Under the pieces are notes generated by a model. It saw only the letters and a list, made by a program, of their open reading frames with translations. It ran no database searches and was not told the DNA's origin. Below are positions 26,512 through 36,618 of a DNA stretch of 64,000 nt, one piece after another. The number at the start of each line of letters is the position of its first letter. The stretch's first letter is position 1. The stretch is from Pseudanabaena sp. M085S1SP2A07QC (GTDB taxonomy: Bacteria; Cyanobacteriota; Cyanobacteriia; Pseudanabaenales; Pseudanabaenaceae). The translations under genes were made by a program, and so were the position numbers. Location of the stretch: positions 1-64,000 of the forward strand of contig JADBWK010000090.1 of the NCBI GenBank assembly GCA_020404895.1. Direction: 5' to 3'.

Positions 26512-28769
26512 TTTTGGGAAGCGGAGGAGCGCTTACGTCGTGAAGCTTCAGGCGATTGAATTGGCACAAATTCCTTGGAAACTTCTGAAGGCTCACTTCT
26601 TAGATCAGAATTTTCATCCGTATCCGCTGACTCAATTGGTTGTGGTCGATTTACCCTCAAAATTACTCCATTAGAAGTGCCGTTAGCCTTGACAGGACTA
26701 ATGACTGGAATGCTGGGAACCACTTCAGATGGTAACTCGGAAATTTCTGGCTCTACAAACCTTTCCGAAAAGTCATCATCTCGATCTGCCGAGTCATTTG
26801 TTTCCGCGTTTGCATCAAAACTTGACTCTGCACTTGATTCATTATTTGAATTTGATCTCAGGTTGCCCATGTTATTGGCAATCTTAGGAGCTTGTCCTGG
26901 TAAAGCAACCGTCACAATTACATTACGAGGATCTTTAACTTCGCGATCGAGCAGTACCAAAGGCGAAACGCCGATTAGAGAATAAACATCTTGCTCTTCT
27001 TCCGTCATTTCCACCACAATTAACTCTGGTGGTTCAATGACTTTGGTGCGAATTTCCCGTTTGCTAGGACGCTCAGGTAAATTTTCAGTAGTAACTACAG
27101 GTACGGTATCTACTACTTCAAGCAATTCTTCACTTGGCTCAGCGATCGCTTTAGTTGCAGGAATATTACTAGCAATGCTAGGCAAAGACAATTTAGCTGG
27201 AACAGATCGATCAGTAACAATTTCACGCTCAATGCGTGGCTCAAACCTTGGCTCAATTAATGGTTCAATGCGTGGCTCAAAGCGCGATCGCACATCCATT
27301 GGTGCAACTTTTTCTGGCTCACGCGAATCACGCGAATCTTTATTGAGCATGGCGCGTTTGCCGCGTCTACGCAGATTTCCCCGCTCTTGATAGCTCGGAT
27401 GGTTCACTAAGTTTGGCTCTAGCCCACCGCCCAAGTCAGAATCCCCGTCTTCGTACTCAGAGGTAAAATCAAGCTGATTAGATTGCTTGGATTCCCAAGT
27501 ACGAGATGTCGCATCAACAGGTTGTCCAGCCGCTTCACCTGGTAAATGCATTAAATGTCCTAAGCCACCGCAGGTAGAACAAGGACGACCAAATAATTCA
27601 TAAATACTCTGACCTTGGCGCTTACGAGTCAGCTCCACTAGCCCTAATTCCGTAAGCTGCGCAATTTGAGGACGAGATTTGTCCGATCGCAAAGCTTTAT
27701 TAAAATGTTCAAGTAGTTGTAATTGATCGCGGCGAGTGTCCATATCGATGAAGTCCACCACAATTACGCCAGCAATATTTCGCAGACGAACTTGACGGGC
27801 AATCTCCACAGCAGCTTCACAGTTTGTCCACAACACTGTCTCGCGAGAGGTTTGGGACTTGGTAAAGGAACCAGAGTTAACATCAATTACGGTTAAGGCT
27901 TCAGTTGGCTCAATAATAATGTAGCCACCACTAGGCAGATCGACTCTAGGTTTGAGCGCTTCACGGATGCCAGCATTAACACGAAAATATTCTAAGATTG
28001 GCGTGCGTTCACGATGGTGATCTAACATCAAACCGCTAGGAATTTTGCCATCCGCCCATCCTAGTAAATGCTGTTTAATGCGGCGCAGACCGTCACTAGT
28101 ATCGGTAACGATCCGATTAACTTCGGTGCTATACAGGTCGCGCAATACCCGTTGGACAAAATCTCGTTCGCGATCTAGCAATGTTGGCTGGCGTGTAGTG
28201 GCGACATCTTGCTGGATGCCTTCCCACTGGCGCTGCAAATTATCGAGATCTTCAATAATCTGCTCCTCAGGCATTCCATCTGCCTCAGTCCGTACCAAAA
28301 CGCCCATACCCGCAGGCTTAACCAAAATGGCAAGGGCACGTAGACGATTACGCTCAGACTCACTGCGAATGCGTCGAGATAGGTTTACGCCACGACCAAA
28401 AGGCAGCAGCACCACATAGCGACCTGGCAAGGAGATATTTCCTGTTAAGCGGGGACCTTTGTTGCCAGTTGGTTCTTTCATTACCTGCACCAGCACTCGC
28501 TGTTGCGGTACGACTAGATCGCTGATCGAGCCAGACGATCGCCTCATTTTTAAAGGACCTAGGTCAGTAATGTGAATGAAGCCATTGCGATCGCCGTCAC
28601 CAATATTTACAAACGCCGCATCAATACTGGTTAAAACATTTTCGACAACGCCCAAGTAAACATCCCCAACTTGGTGAGTTCCTGCGGCAACAACAATTTC
28701 TTCAATTTGATCTTCGCTAAATACAGCAGCAATTCGATACTGCTCGGCAATAATTATTTGCTTTGGCAT
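26508..28769 (-). CDS. rne: Ribonuclease E/G
   Basis: Single-strand endoribonuclease central to mRNA decay and sRNA action. The catalytic half includes the S1 domain (VGDVYLGVVENVLTSIDAAFVNIG), the 5'-sensor and DNase I-like core (LTVIDVNSGSFT; GGIIVVDFIDMD-like region) and the Zn-link CSTCGGLGH. The non-catalytic tail is acidic and low-complexity, ending RRKRSSASQN, the Arg/Ser motif that binds PNPase in cyanobacterial RNase E. 753 residues is within the cyanobacterial range. An unusually U-rich leader precedes the ATG. Confidence 0.96.
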   Translation of the reverse strand: MPKQIIIAEQYRIAAVFSEDQIEEIVVAAGTHQVGDVYLGVVENVLTSIDAAFVNIGDGDRNGFIHITDLGPLKMRRSSGSISDLVVPQQRVLVQVMKEPTGNKGPRLTGNISLPGRYVVLLPFGRGVNLSRRIRSESERNRLRALAILVKPAGMGVLVRTEADGMPEEQIIEDLDNLQRQWEGIQQDVATTRQPTLLDRERDFVQRVLRDLYSTEVNRIVTDTSDGLRRIKQHLLGWADGKIPSGLMLDHHRERTPILEYFRVNAGIREALKPRVDLPSGGYIIIEPTEALTVIDVNSGSFTKSQTSRETVLWTNCEAAVEIARQVRLRNIAGVIVVDFIDMDTRRDQLQLLEHFNKALRSDKSRPQIAQLTELGLVELTRKRQGQSIYELFGRPCSTCGGLGHLMHLPGEAAGQPVDATSRTWESKQSNQLDFTSEYEDGDSDLGGGLEPNLVNHPSYQERGNLRRRGKRAMLNKDSRDSREPEKVAPMDVRSRFEPRIEPLIEPRFEPRIEREIVTDRSVPAKLSLPSIASNIPATKAIAEPSEELLEVVDTVPVVTTENLPERPSKREIRTKVIEPPELIVVEMTEEEQDVYSLIGVSPLVLLDREVKDPRNVIVTVALPGQAPKIANNMGNLRSNSNNESSAESSFDANAETNDSADRDDDFSERFVEPEISELPSEVVPSIPVISPVKANGTSNGVILRVNRPQPIESADTDENSDLRSEPSEVSKEFVPIQSPEASRRKRSSASQN

Positions 28770-29559
28770 TCAATTTCCTCAGAATTTCTTCGATTCAAGA
28801 GAGCCAGCCTAAGAACCTACCTGAAAAAATTTTTTCTAAAACTTCATATAAAAAATATTAAAAAAAATATCTTTCAAACCCTTTATATAAGTAAATCAAC
28901 GTAATTAAAACTTAGAGTCAACACCTATGTCGTCCGCTGTGCGTGTGGCAAAGGTTTTGGGTTTTTATATTTAATTGCGCCTACTTACTTAAATAGACTC
29001 AAAAAAGTCTGAATAGGGGCTTCACAACAGAACATACCAATAACGAAAACAAGAAAAAAATTTCGATCGCAACCTGTCTCTATCATTGACCGTTTACATA
29101 GCTATGTACCGAAGCTAGTAATCAGTCGCTGTGTCTGCTCTGACATCACGATAACAAGACATATTGCTTTGTATGGAAAATTGGTGGGGTTTCGTTAAAA
29201 GAATTAAGTTATTTCTTAGACTGGCGTTTATTAGACTATCTAAAAGTTGCTTACACCATCTGCCTACAGCATTCAGCCTGTAGGTAAAACAGCGTACTTG
29301 ATAATTCAAGTTTATGATTATGGTTTGTAAGCTTGATCGCTTAACTAGCAGCTAGATGCGTTTTAGCTAGCAGCCAGCTTAAGCCTATCGTAGTATTATA
29401 GCGCAGCATTGGGCGTAACTATTTCTTAATAGTGTTTTAATATTGATAGTTATGTTGGGAATACGGTGCAGCCGCATCTCCAACTTTAAAGTGGTTACGA
29501 CGGAAATACAGCTGGGCTGTATTTCCAACTTTAAAAAATAAAAAAATGAGGGTAAGGTT
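28770..29559. other. 790-bp intergenic region with rne leader
   Basis: Next to rne, the minus-strand leader has dense U tracts (GATATTTTTTTTAATATTTTTTATATG and AAAAAATTTTTT). The middle 28950-29440 shows no supported ORF or RNA. Near 29459-29533 two related units, GGGAATACGGTGCAGCCGCATCTCC and GGAAATACAGCTGGGCTGTATTTCC, each followed by AACTTTAAA, form small palindromes. Confidence 0.5.
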
Positions 29560-30906
29560 CTGAGTACGCGAGTAGTTATCGTCCGTCACGGTGAGAGTAA
29601 TTTCAACATCCTAAGCAAAATCCAAGGAAGGGGTAATTATGATCGCCCAGAATTGCAGTCTGTATTGACCGAAAAGGGCAAACAGCAAGCTAAGCTCGCG
29701 GGAAAAGCTCTGGCAAACCTAAGTATTGATGCTGCCTACGCGAGTCCTTTAGTCCGCGCTCAGCACACTGCCAGACTCATTTTGGCTGAAAATTTTAATC
29801 CGCCTGAGTTAGTTGCTACTGAAGGTTTATTAGAGATTGACCTTAGCGAGTGGGAATCGATGATTTCTCGTGACGTTAAAGAGCAGTTTCCTGAAAAATA
29901 TCATCTCTGGCAAAATGAGCCAGAGAAATTTCAGTTAGGCGATCGCTATCCAATTCTTGACCTATTTGAGCAAGCCAAAACTCTATGGGCAGAAATTTTA
30001 CCTAAACATCAAGGTAAAACGATTTTGCTTGTGGGGCATAGCGGTATTAATCGCGCTTTGATTTGCTCCGCGATCGGCATTCCCGTTGACCTCTATCACA
30101 ATATTCAGCAAGTCAACTGCGCTATTAGTATCCTTAATTTTCAGGGCGAAAGTATCACTGAGGGCGTGCAACTTGAATCCCTCAATCTTGCCAGTCATCT
30201 TGAGGATATTTCAGGCTCACCCCTACCCCCTGTCAAGAAAAATCACAATGGGCCGCGTTTATTGCTAGTCCGTCACGGTGAAACCGAGTGGAATCGTCAA
30301 AAACGTTTTCAAGGACAAATCGATGTGCCACTTAATAATAATGGTCATGCTCAAGCTAGACGCGCCAGTGAATTTCTAGCAAAAGTTAAAATCGATAAAG
30401 CCTTTAGCAGCCCCATGTTGCGACCTAAAGATACTGCTTTAGAAATTTTAAACAAACATCCCCAGATCAAGCTTGAGCTATTTGATGAACTCAAAGAAAT
30501 TTCCCATGGCTTATGGGAAGGCAAATTTGAACATGAAATCGAAGCTGAGTTTGCAGGGCAGTTAGCTCTTTGGCAAGCCAAGCCTGAAACTGTGCAAATG
30601 CCTGAGGGCGAAAATTTACAGCAAGTTTGGGATCGGGTGGCGATCGTTTGGCAAAAAATTGTCGATTCAGTTCCTGCTGGTGAAACTGCTCTAGTTGTCG
30701 CCCATGATGCTGTAAACAAAGCGATTCTTTGCCTATTATTCGATTTTACTCCTGAGCAATTTTGGGTCTTTAAGCAAGGAAATGGTGGAGTAAGCGTAAT
30801 CGATTATCCTCAAGGTGGACAGGGCTCTCCAGTTCTACAGTCTGGGAATATTACCACTCATCTATCTGAGGGTGTGCTCGATCGCACCGCCGCAGGCGCT
30901 CTTTAA
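29560..30906 (+). CDS. Tandem histidine phosphatase (two PGAM domains)
   Basis: Two complete histidine-phosphatase domains: the first opens with VVIVRHGESNFN, the second with LLLVRHGETEWN at about residue 235. Each has its second-half His (LVGHSGINRAL, VVAHDAVNKAI). Cyanobacterial relatives act as phosphoserine or alpha-ribazole phosphatases and phosphoglycerate-mutase-like enzymes; the substrate is open. The first RHG lies upstream of the track ATG at 29653. The only plausible start in frame is CTG at 29560 (LSTRVVIVRHGE), 7 nt after GAGGG. No ATG, GTG or TTG exists between the upstream stop and the catalytic motif. Confidence 0.85.
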   Translation: MSTRVVIVRHGESNFNILSKIQGRGNYDRPELQSVLTEKGKQQAKLAGKALANLSIDAAYASPLVRAQHTARLILAENFNPPELVATEGLLEIDLSEWESMISRDVKEQFPEKYHLWQNEPEKFQLGDRYPILDLFEQAKTLWAEILPKHQGKTILLVGHSGINRALICSAIGIPVDLYHNIQQVNCAISILNFQGESITEGVQLESLNLASHLEDISGSPLPPVKKNHNGPRLLLVRHGETEWNRQKRFQGQIDVPLNNNGHAQARRASEFLAKVKIDKAFSSPMLRPKDTALEILNKHPQIKLELFDELKEISHGLWEGKFEHEIEAEFAGQLALWQAKPETVQMPEGENLQQVWDRVAIVWQKIVDSVPAGETALVVAHDAVNKAILCLLFDFTPEQFWVFKQGNGGVSVIDYPQGGQGSPVLQSGNITTHLSEGVLDRTAAGAL

Positions 30907-30939
30907 ATATAATTGAAATATAATTGAAGCCAATAAAAT

Positions 30940-31008
30940 CAATTTTGGGTTTTGCTGCGCCGAAGGTGCAGCAAAAAACAGAATTAGTTTCTTAATGAGA
31001 ATTGCTAC
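30940..31008. repeat. Palindromic repeat after the phosphatase gene
   Basis: GTTTTGCTGC.CC / GG.GCAGCAAAA(A)C hairpin, ended by AATGAGAATTGCT, the edge motif shared with the repeats at 24.3 and 53.7 kb. Confidence 0.55.
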
Positions 31009-31106
31009 ACCATTTACTTCAAACCTTAAGAGAGACGCATTTTCTGCTAATTTGGTGTGAAGGATTTTTCTTAGTATCTTGTTTTAGTATTCGGAGTTTA
31101 AATAAA

Positions 31107-31295
31107 GTGACTATTCTATTCCAACTTTTATTGGCTGCTTTTGTCTTGTTTTCCTTCGTTTTGGTGATTGGTGTACCTGTAGCTTACGCATCCCCTAGCT
31201 CTTGGAACCAAACAAAGCCACTTTTATTTCTTGGCTCTCTAATTTGGTTAGCATTCGTAATTGTCATAGGCATTTTGAACGCTTTTGTAGCTTAG
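31107..31295 (+). CDS. psbZ: Photosystem II reaction centre protein Z
   Basis: Small two-helix PSII core protein that stabilises PSII supercomplexes. The 62-residue product [21 protein letters not shown] then [21 protein letters not shown] and a second helix is unmistakable. The start is GTG at 31107; the track ORF (97 aa) is over-extended. ribH follows after about 105 bp, an arrangement common in cyanobacteria. Confidence 0.96.
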   Translation: MTILFQLLLAAFVLFSFVLVIGVPVAYASPSSWNQTKPLLFLGSLIWLAFVIVIGILNAFVA

Positions 31296-31400
31296 ATATA
31301 GCCAATAACCCCAGAACAAACTTCCAAAAATCTTGCTGAGCAAAATTTTTGGAAGTTTCTCCTTTGATTAATCATTTGAAAATCGCTATAAATTAATTCT

Positions 31401-31889
31401 ATGACCGTTTTTGAAGGTAGTTTTACTAACACAGATAGTTTGCGCTTTGCGATCGTGGTAGCGAGGTTTAATGACCTGATCGTCGGTAAGCTCCTCCAAG
31501 GATGTCAAGATTCATTGCTTCGCCATGGGGTGGATGTTTCGGAAACTGGCAGCCAAGTTGATTATGCTTGGGTTCCTGGAAGTCTCGAAATCTCGATGGT
31601 CGCAAAAGAATTAGCAACCTCGGGACGTTATGACGCAATCATTTGCCTAGGAGCTGTCATTCGTGGGGATACGCCTCATTTTGACTATGTGGCTAATGAG
31701 GTTTCTAAAGGTGTATCTGCAACCTCTTTTCAGACTGGTGTACCGATTATTTTTGGTGTATTGACCACTGACACAATGCAGCAAGCTCTAGAACGCGCTG
31801 GCATTAAAGGTAATAAGGGTTGGGAGTTTGGCATGGGTGCGATCGAAATGGCTAATCTCATGCGCCAAATTCGCTCGAAATCTGTTTAA
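31401..31889 (+). CDS. ribH: 6,7-dimethyl-8-ribityllumazine synthase
   Basis: Penultimate step of riboflavin synthesis. [57 protein letters not shown] (catalytic His in TPHFDY) and [17 protein letters not shown] are all present. 162 residues as expected for the icosahedral or pentameric enzyme. Confidence 0.97.
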   Translation: MTVFEGSFTNTDSLRFAIVVARFNDLIVGKLLQGCQDSLLRHGVDVSETGSQVDYAWVPGSLEISMVAKELATSGRYDAIICLGAVIRGDTPHFDYVANEVSKGVSATSFQTGVPIIFGVLTTDTMQQALERAGIKGNKGWEFGMGAIEMANLMRQIRSKSV

Positions 31890-31918
31890 ACAAGCGAGCT
31901 TTGCTCGCTTATTTAAAC
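31884..31918. terminator. Bidirectional terminator between ribH and the Rrf2 gene
   Basis: GTTTAAACAAGCGAGC / GCTCGCTTATTTAAAC stem with loop TTT, between two converging stop codons (31889 and 31913). Confidence 0.7.
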
Positions 31919-32356
31919 TATAAATCCTGCACTTTGTCCTTGGGATGCTTGCCAACTGCGGGCATCGTAATATAAATCTTCTAAACAAATACTATAAAGA
32001 GCATCCTTAAGCTTCCGATCAAGTCTTTGCCAAAGCGCAAATGTTACCCAATCAGAGGCAAGTTTTTCCTGTGGCTTTAGTCTGGGCAAGGGATAAGTAT
32101 CTTCGCCCACTGCTGACAAAATTTCGCCCAGAGAGATATCTTTAGGCGATCGCTTTAGCTTATATCCCCCCTGAACACCACGCACTGACTCGACTAAATC
32201 CGCTTGGCGCAGGGCAATTAAAATTTTTTCTAAATATGGCGCAGGAATTGATTGGCGATCGCTAATTTCACGAACTGATACAGGTTTACGTTTTGCCCAA
32301 ACCACCAGATCGAGCATCGCCTTCACACTGTAATGACCTTTTCTGGTTAGTTTCAT
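31913..32356 (-). CDS. Rrf2 family transcriptional regulator
   Basis: Winged-helix DNA-binding protein. MKLTRKGHYSVKAMLDLV, SVREISDRQSIPAPYLEKILIALRQADLVESVRGVQGGYKL is the classical Rrf2 wing. The three-cysteine cluster that holds 2Fe-2S in IscR is absent (only one Cys), so it is not an iron-sulfur sensor of that kind. Target unknown. A small membrane-protein gene is just upstream on the same strand. Confidence 0.88.
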   Translation of the reverse strand: MKLTRKGHYSVKAMLDLVVWAKRKPVSVREISDRQSIPAPYLEKILIALRQADLVESVRGVQGGYKLKRSPKDISLGEILSAVGEDTYPLPRLKPQEKLASDWVTFALWQRLDRKLKDALYSICLEDLYYDARSWQASQGQSAGFIV

Positions 32357-32367
32357 CGGCTTGCTTA

Positions 32368-32398
32368 TCAGAACATGCTGCTTCGCAGCATGTTCTGA
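32368..32398 (-). terminator. Hairpin between small membrane-protein gene and Rrf2 gene
   Basis: 14-bp perfect stem TCAGAACATGCTGC with loop TTC in the 57-bp spacer. It may partly terminate transcription from the small gene. Confidence 0.5.
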
Positions 32399-32413
32399 TT
32401 TTTTCTGGCTTTT

Positions 32414-32575
32414 TTAAGTTTGCGAAAATTCTTGAATAACCGAAGACAAATCGACAGGAGCGGGCAACATTTCACCGCCGCGCCAATCTAGTACTTGTAC
32501 CAAAATCAAATAGCCCACACCCAAAATTACGGCGACAACGCCTGTCAAAACTGATATCCATTGTGATCGCTGCAT
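32414..32575 (-). CDS. Small single-helix membrane protein
   Basis: A 53-codon ORF not in the track: MQRSQWISVLTGVVAVILG then GYLILVQVLDWRGGEMLPAP. One clear transmembrane helix (residues 8-29) and a short polar tail. Codon use looks normal and it precedes the Rrf2 gene on the same strand. It resembles conserved small cyanobacterial proteins, but I cannot name it. Confidence 0.65.
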   Translation of the reverse strand: MQRSQWISVLTGVVAVILGVGYLILVQVLDWRGGEMLPAPVDLSSVIQEFSQT

Positions 32576-32929
32576 AAGTTAAGTCTAAATGAAAAATTTA
32601 AGTAAATCGATGAATTAGAAAAAATATCCTAACTAACTGCTATTATCCCTCTTGAAATATCTTTAATCATTGATATTTAAGTAAAACCTGATTTAGGTAA
32701 AACCTACAGTAATTTGCCTTAATCAATTACAGATTGCCTGACAAAGTCCTGCATGGTAGAACTTTCTCAGGCAATCTGTGAGTTTAGTGAATCCGCAAAG
32801 TGCTGTATATCAAGTAAAGCTCTATTTTGATAGGAACAAACTTTTTCAATTCTTCGTCCTAAAACTTGAACATAAAGACACAGACTTTTTTAAGTCATGT
32901 GCAGATTTAAGTCCAGTAGGAGCAAGTAA
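32576..32929. other. Intergenic region upstream of sigG
   Basis: 354 bp. Contains a perfect 13-bp inverted repeat ACAGATTGCCTGA (32729-32741) / TCAGGCAATCTGT (32767-32779) enclosing 25 nt, with no T run. The sigG leader and promoter lie to its right. Confidence 0.5.
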
Positions 32930-33592
32930 TTGATGAGTTATAGCCTATCTTGGTCAACCAGCATCGGAGGGTACGCGCCCTCCAACTCCGTGTCCGTTGA
33001 TAAGCTCCCCATCGTTGAATTGGTACAACTGTGCCAAACTGAAGCGCAAACCAGCAGGTCTGCGTTTGCAGAACTCATGCGACGTAATCAATCCTATGTC
33101 GATCAAGTTTTGTATAAACTTGCTCCTGACTGGCAAGATCGTGCTGATCTTGCTCAAGAAGTCTGGTTGCGCGTATATCGTAATATCAAGCGCTTGCAAG
33201 AACCTGAAAAGTTTCGTGGTTGGCTGAGTAGAATTGCTACCAACTTGTTTTATGACGAATTGCGTAAGCGTAAGCGTGTTGGTAGCTCAGTTTCTCTCGA
33301 CGCACCATTTATGTCTGGCGATGGTGATGAAATGACTTGGGACTTGCCTAGCGCGGCTCCTAGTCCTATAGACAATATGTCTACGCAAGAGTTTTATGAA
33401 CAACTTCGTAAGGCTATTCAAGATTTACCTTCTAGCTTCCGCGAAACCATCGTTTTAAGGGAAATCCAAGGTTTGTCCTATGAGGAGATTTCTGAATTAA
33501 CAGGTGTATCGCTTGGTACAGTAAAGTCACGTATAGCTAGAGCAAGATTGAAACTACAAGCGCAACTACAACCCTATTTGTCAAATATGTAA
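32930..33592 (+). CDS. sigG: ECF RNA polymerase sigma factor SigG
   Basis: Group 4 sigma factor. Region 2 is RADLAQEVWLRVYRNIKRLQEPEKFRGWLSRIATNLFYDELRKRKR and region 4 is DLPSSFRETIVLREIQGLSYEEISELTGVSLGTVKSRIARAR. An anti-sigma gene follows 19 bp downstream, as in the Synechocystis sigG/slr1546 pair. Start is the ATG at 32930; Met at the second codon is an alternative. Likely stress- or envelope-related and probably autoregulated, by analogy. Confidence 0.94.
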   Translation: MMSYSLSWSTSIGGYAPSNSVSVDKLPIVELVQLCQTEAQTSRSAFAELMRRNQSYVDQVLYKLAPDWQDRADLAQEVWLRVYRNIKRLQEPEKFRGWLSRIATNLFYDELRKRKRVGSSVSLDAPFMSGDGDEMTWDLPSAAPSPIDNMSTQEFYEQLRKAIQDLPSSFRETIVLREIQGLSYEEISELTGVSLGTVKSRIARARLKLQAQLQPYLSNM

Positions 33593-33611
33593 CGAGGGGT
33601 GTATTTAAGTT

Positions 33612-34106
33612 ATGAGTGCTAACCAAATTTTTAATAGTTCTATGATTATCCCAGAGGAGCGCTTTGAGTTACTAAGTGCGTATATAGATGGCGAAGTAAC
33701 TGAAGCTGAAGAACAACTTGTCGAACAGTGGTTGTCCGATGATGTTGATTTCCGTCGCCTCTATCAACAACAACTAAAGCTACGTCAATCGCTAATTGAT
33801 CTCCCAGTACCTGTAGCCGCACATTCATCGGTCAAAACAGAGACAGATGTGATGATTAATCGTGTCCTTGCTGAGATTGACAAGCGATCGCAGCGTCGTA
33901 AATGGAAATTAGCGGGTATTGGTATATCTGTTGCCGCTGTAATTGGAGTATTCGGCTCGATGTTCACATTCAACTCTAGCCCTCAATTCAGCCCAGTGGC
34001 AAACAGCATCAAGTCTCCTGCTCCTACCCAAGTAAAACCAGAACCAATCTTAATTGCTATGGAAGAGCCATTGGTTCCTTTACCCAAGTCGATGAGTTCT
34101 AAATAA
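33612..34106 (+). CDS. Anti-sigma factor for SigG
   Basis: N-terminal RseA-like anti-sigma domain (ERFELLSAYIDGEVTEAEEQLVEQWLSDDVDFRRLYQQQLKLRQSL), one transmembrane helix (WKLAGIGISVAAVIGVFGSMF, about residues 97-118), and a Pro/Ser-rich periplasmic tail. The gene lies immediately after sigG, as usual for a membrane-bound anti-sigma protein holding the factor inactive. It has no ZAS (HxxxCxxC) zinc motif. Confidence 0.88.
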   Translation: MSANQIFNSSMIIPEERFELLSAYIDGEVTEAEEQLVEQWLSDDVDFRRLYQQQLKLRQSLIDLPVPVAAHSSVKTETDVMINRVLAEIDKRSQRRKWKLAGIGISVAAVIGVFGSMFTFNSSPQFSPVANSIKSPAPTQVKPEPILIAMEEPLVPLPKSMSSK

Positions 34107-34166
34107 AAACGAAAAAAATGATTACGGAGGGCATAGCCCTCCGTAATCATTTTTTTCGTTTTATTA
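34103..34166 (+). terminator. Terminator of sigG operon
   Basis: Very long stem AATAAAA(A)CGAAAAAAATGATTACGGAGGGC with complement and loop ATA. Right arm contains TTTTTTT. Confidence 0.85.
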
Positions 34167-34290
34167 TTGTGAGGGGACTTATTTGTGTCGCCTCTTTTTT
34201 TGCTTGACTGACCAATGACTCGTAAAATGAAAGCAAGCCTAAAGGTATGGGCATTTCAGTATTTAGAGCATTTACTCAGAGCATTTTTAG

Positions 34291-35935
<1,645 letters not shown>

Positions 35936-35937
<2 letters not shown>

Positions 35938-35973
35938 AATAAAGGCGCACCCTAAGGGTGCGCCTTTATTTTA
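35936..35973. terminator. Bidirectional terminator pgm/mobA
   Basis: AAAATAAAGGCGCACC / GGGTGCGCCTTTATTTT stem; overlaps the mobA stop on the other strand. Confidence 0.8.
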
Positions 35974-36616
35974 TCGAGTAAAAATCATCTGGAGTATTGC
36001 AATTAAACAGCATCGCAAAAGGGGGATTTTCTATCTCAATAACTTCTTGAGTACTTAACCATTTTTGAAACGATCGCCCACCAATATTGATAAATTCTTT
36101 AAGAGAATCTTGACATTGCCAACGATAGAAACCACATAGAGGTTCCCATTGCTTTTGCGAATTCGCATCTACATATCGCGGTAAATAAGCGATCGCAGTT
36201 TCAGGTAAACTCGCTAACTGACTAGCCCAAATCTGGAGAATATCACCTTGCAGATTTGGCAAATCGCAGGCAAGCAACAAGATCCAATCGACAGGACTTG
36301 CGATCTCCCTAATTCCTTGCCAAAAGCCAACTAATGCTCCATCAAATTGTTGATCTAAAACTAGATAACAATGCGGTAAATTTTGGGCGATCGCTTCTTG
36401 ATATTGTTTCTGACTTCGCGCCACTACATACACTGAATCAGCCACTCCTAAAGCAGTTTGACAGGTTCTTAATAATAGAGTTTCACCATTAATTTCTAAT
36501 AAAGCCTTATCTCTTCCCATCCTTGAGCTTTTTCCGCCCGAAAGTGCGATACCCAAAAGAGAGTTGCGGTGCGGAGCGCCGCAACTCTCTTTTGGGCTTT
36601 GGGTTTTCCCTAACAT
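35966..36616 (-). CDS. mobA: Molybdenum cofactor guanylyltransferase
   Basis: Attaches GMP to molybdopterin. IALSGGKSSRMGRDKALLEINGETLL is the nucleotide-binding start; LLACDLPNLQGD contains the metal-binding Asp. The first about 20 codons (MLGKTQSPKESCGAPHRNSL) are encoded by an AAACCCAA-type palindrome and have no counterpart in the family; the natural start may be the TTG just before GIALSGG. Last gene of the minus-strand cluster that begins at 39932. Confidence 0.88.
   Translation of the reverse strand: MLGKTQSPKESCGAPHRNSLLGIALSGGKSSRMGRDKALLEINGETLLLRTCQTALGVADSVYVVARSQKQYQEAIAQNLPHCYLVLDQQFDGALVGFWQGIREIASPVDWILLLACDLPNLQGDILQIWASQLASLPETAIAYLPRYVDANSQKQWEPLCGFYRWQCQDSLKEFINIGGRSFQKWLSTQEVIEIENPPFAMLFNCNTPDDFYSIK
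36549..36606. repeat. Palindromic repeat inside the 5' end of mobA
   Basis: ACCCAAAAGAGAGTTGCGG ... CCGCAACTCTCTTTTGGG plus a further TTGGGTTTTCCC. It belongs to the AAACCCAA family and lies within the annotated mobA frame. Confidence 0.75.
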
Positions 36617-36618
36617 AA

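Noticed and set aside
26575-28419. Plus-strand ORFs of 117-136 aa across rne
   Set aside because: Shadow frames of the well-supported rne gene, Ser/Arg-rich with no recognisable domain.
29115-29309. 64-aa minus-strand ORF in the rne-phosphatase gap
   Set aside because: No ribosome-binding site, no recognisable sequence, in a repeat-containing AT-rich spacer.
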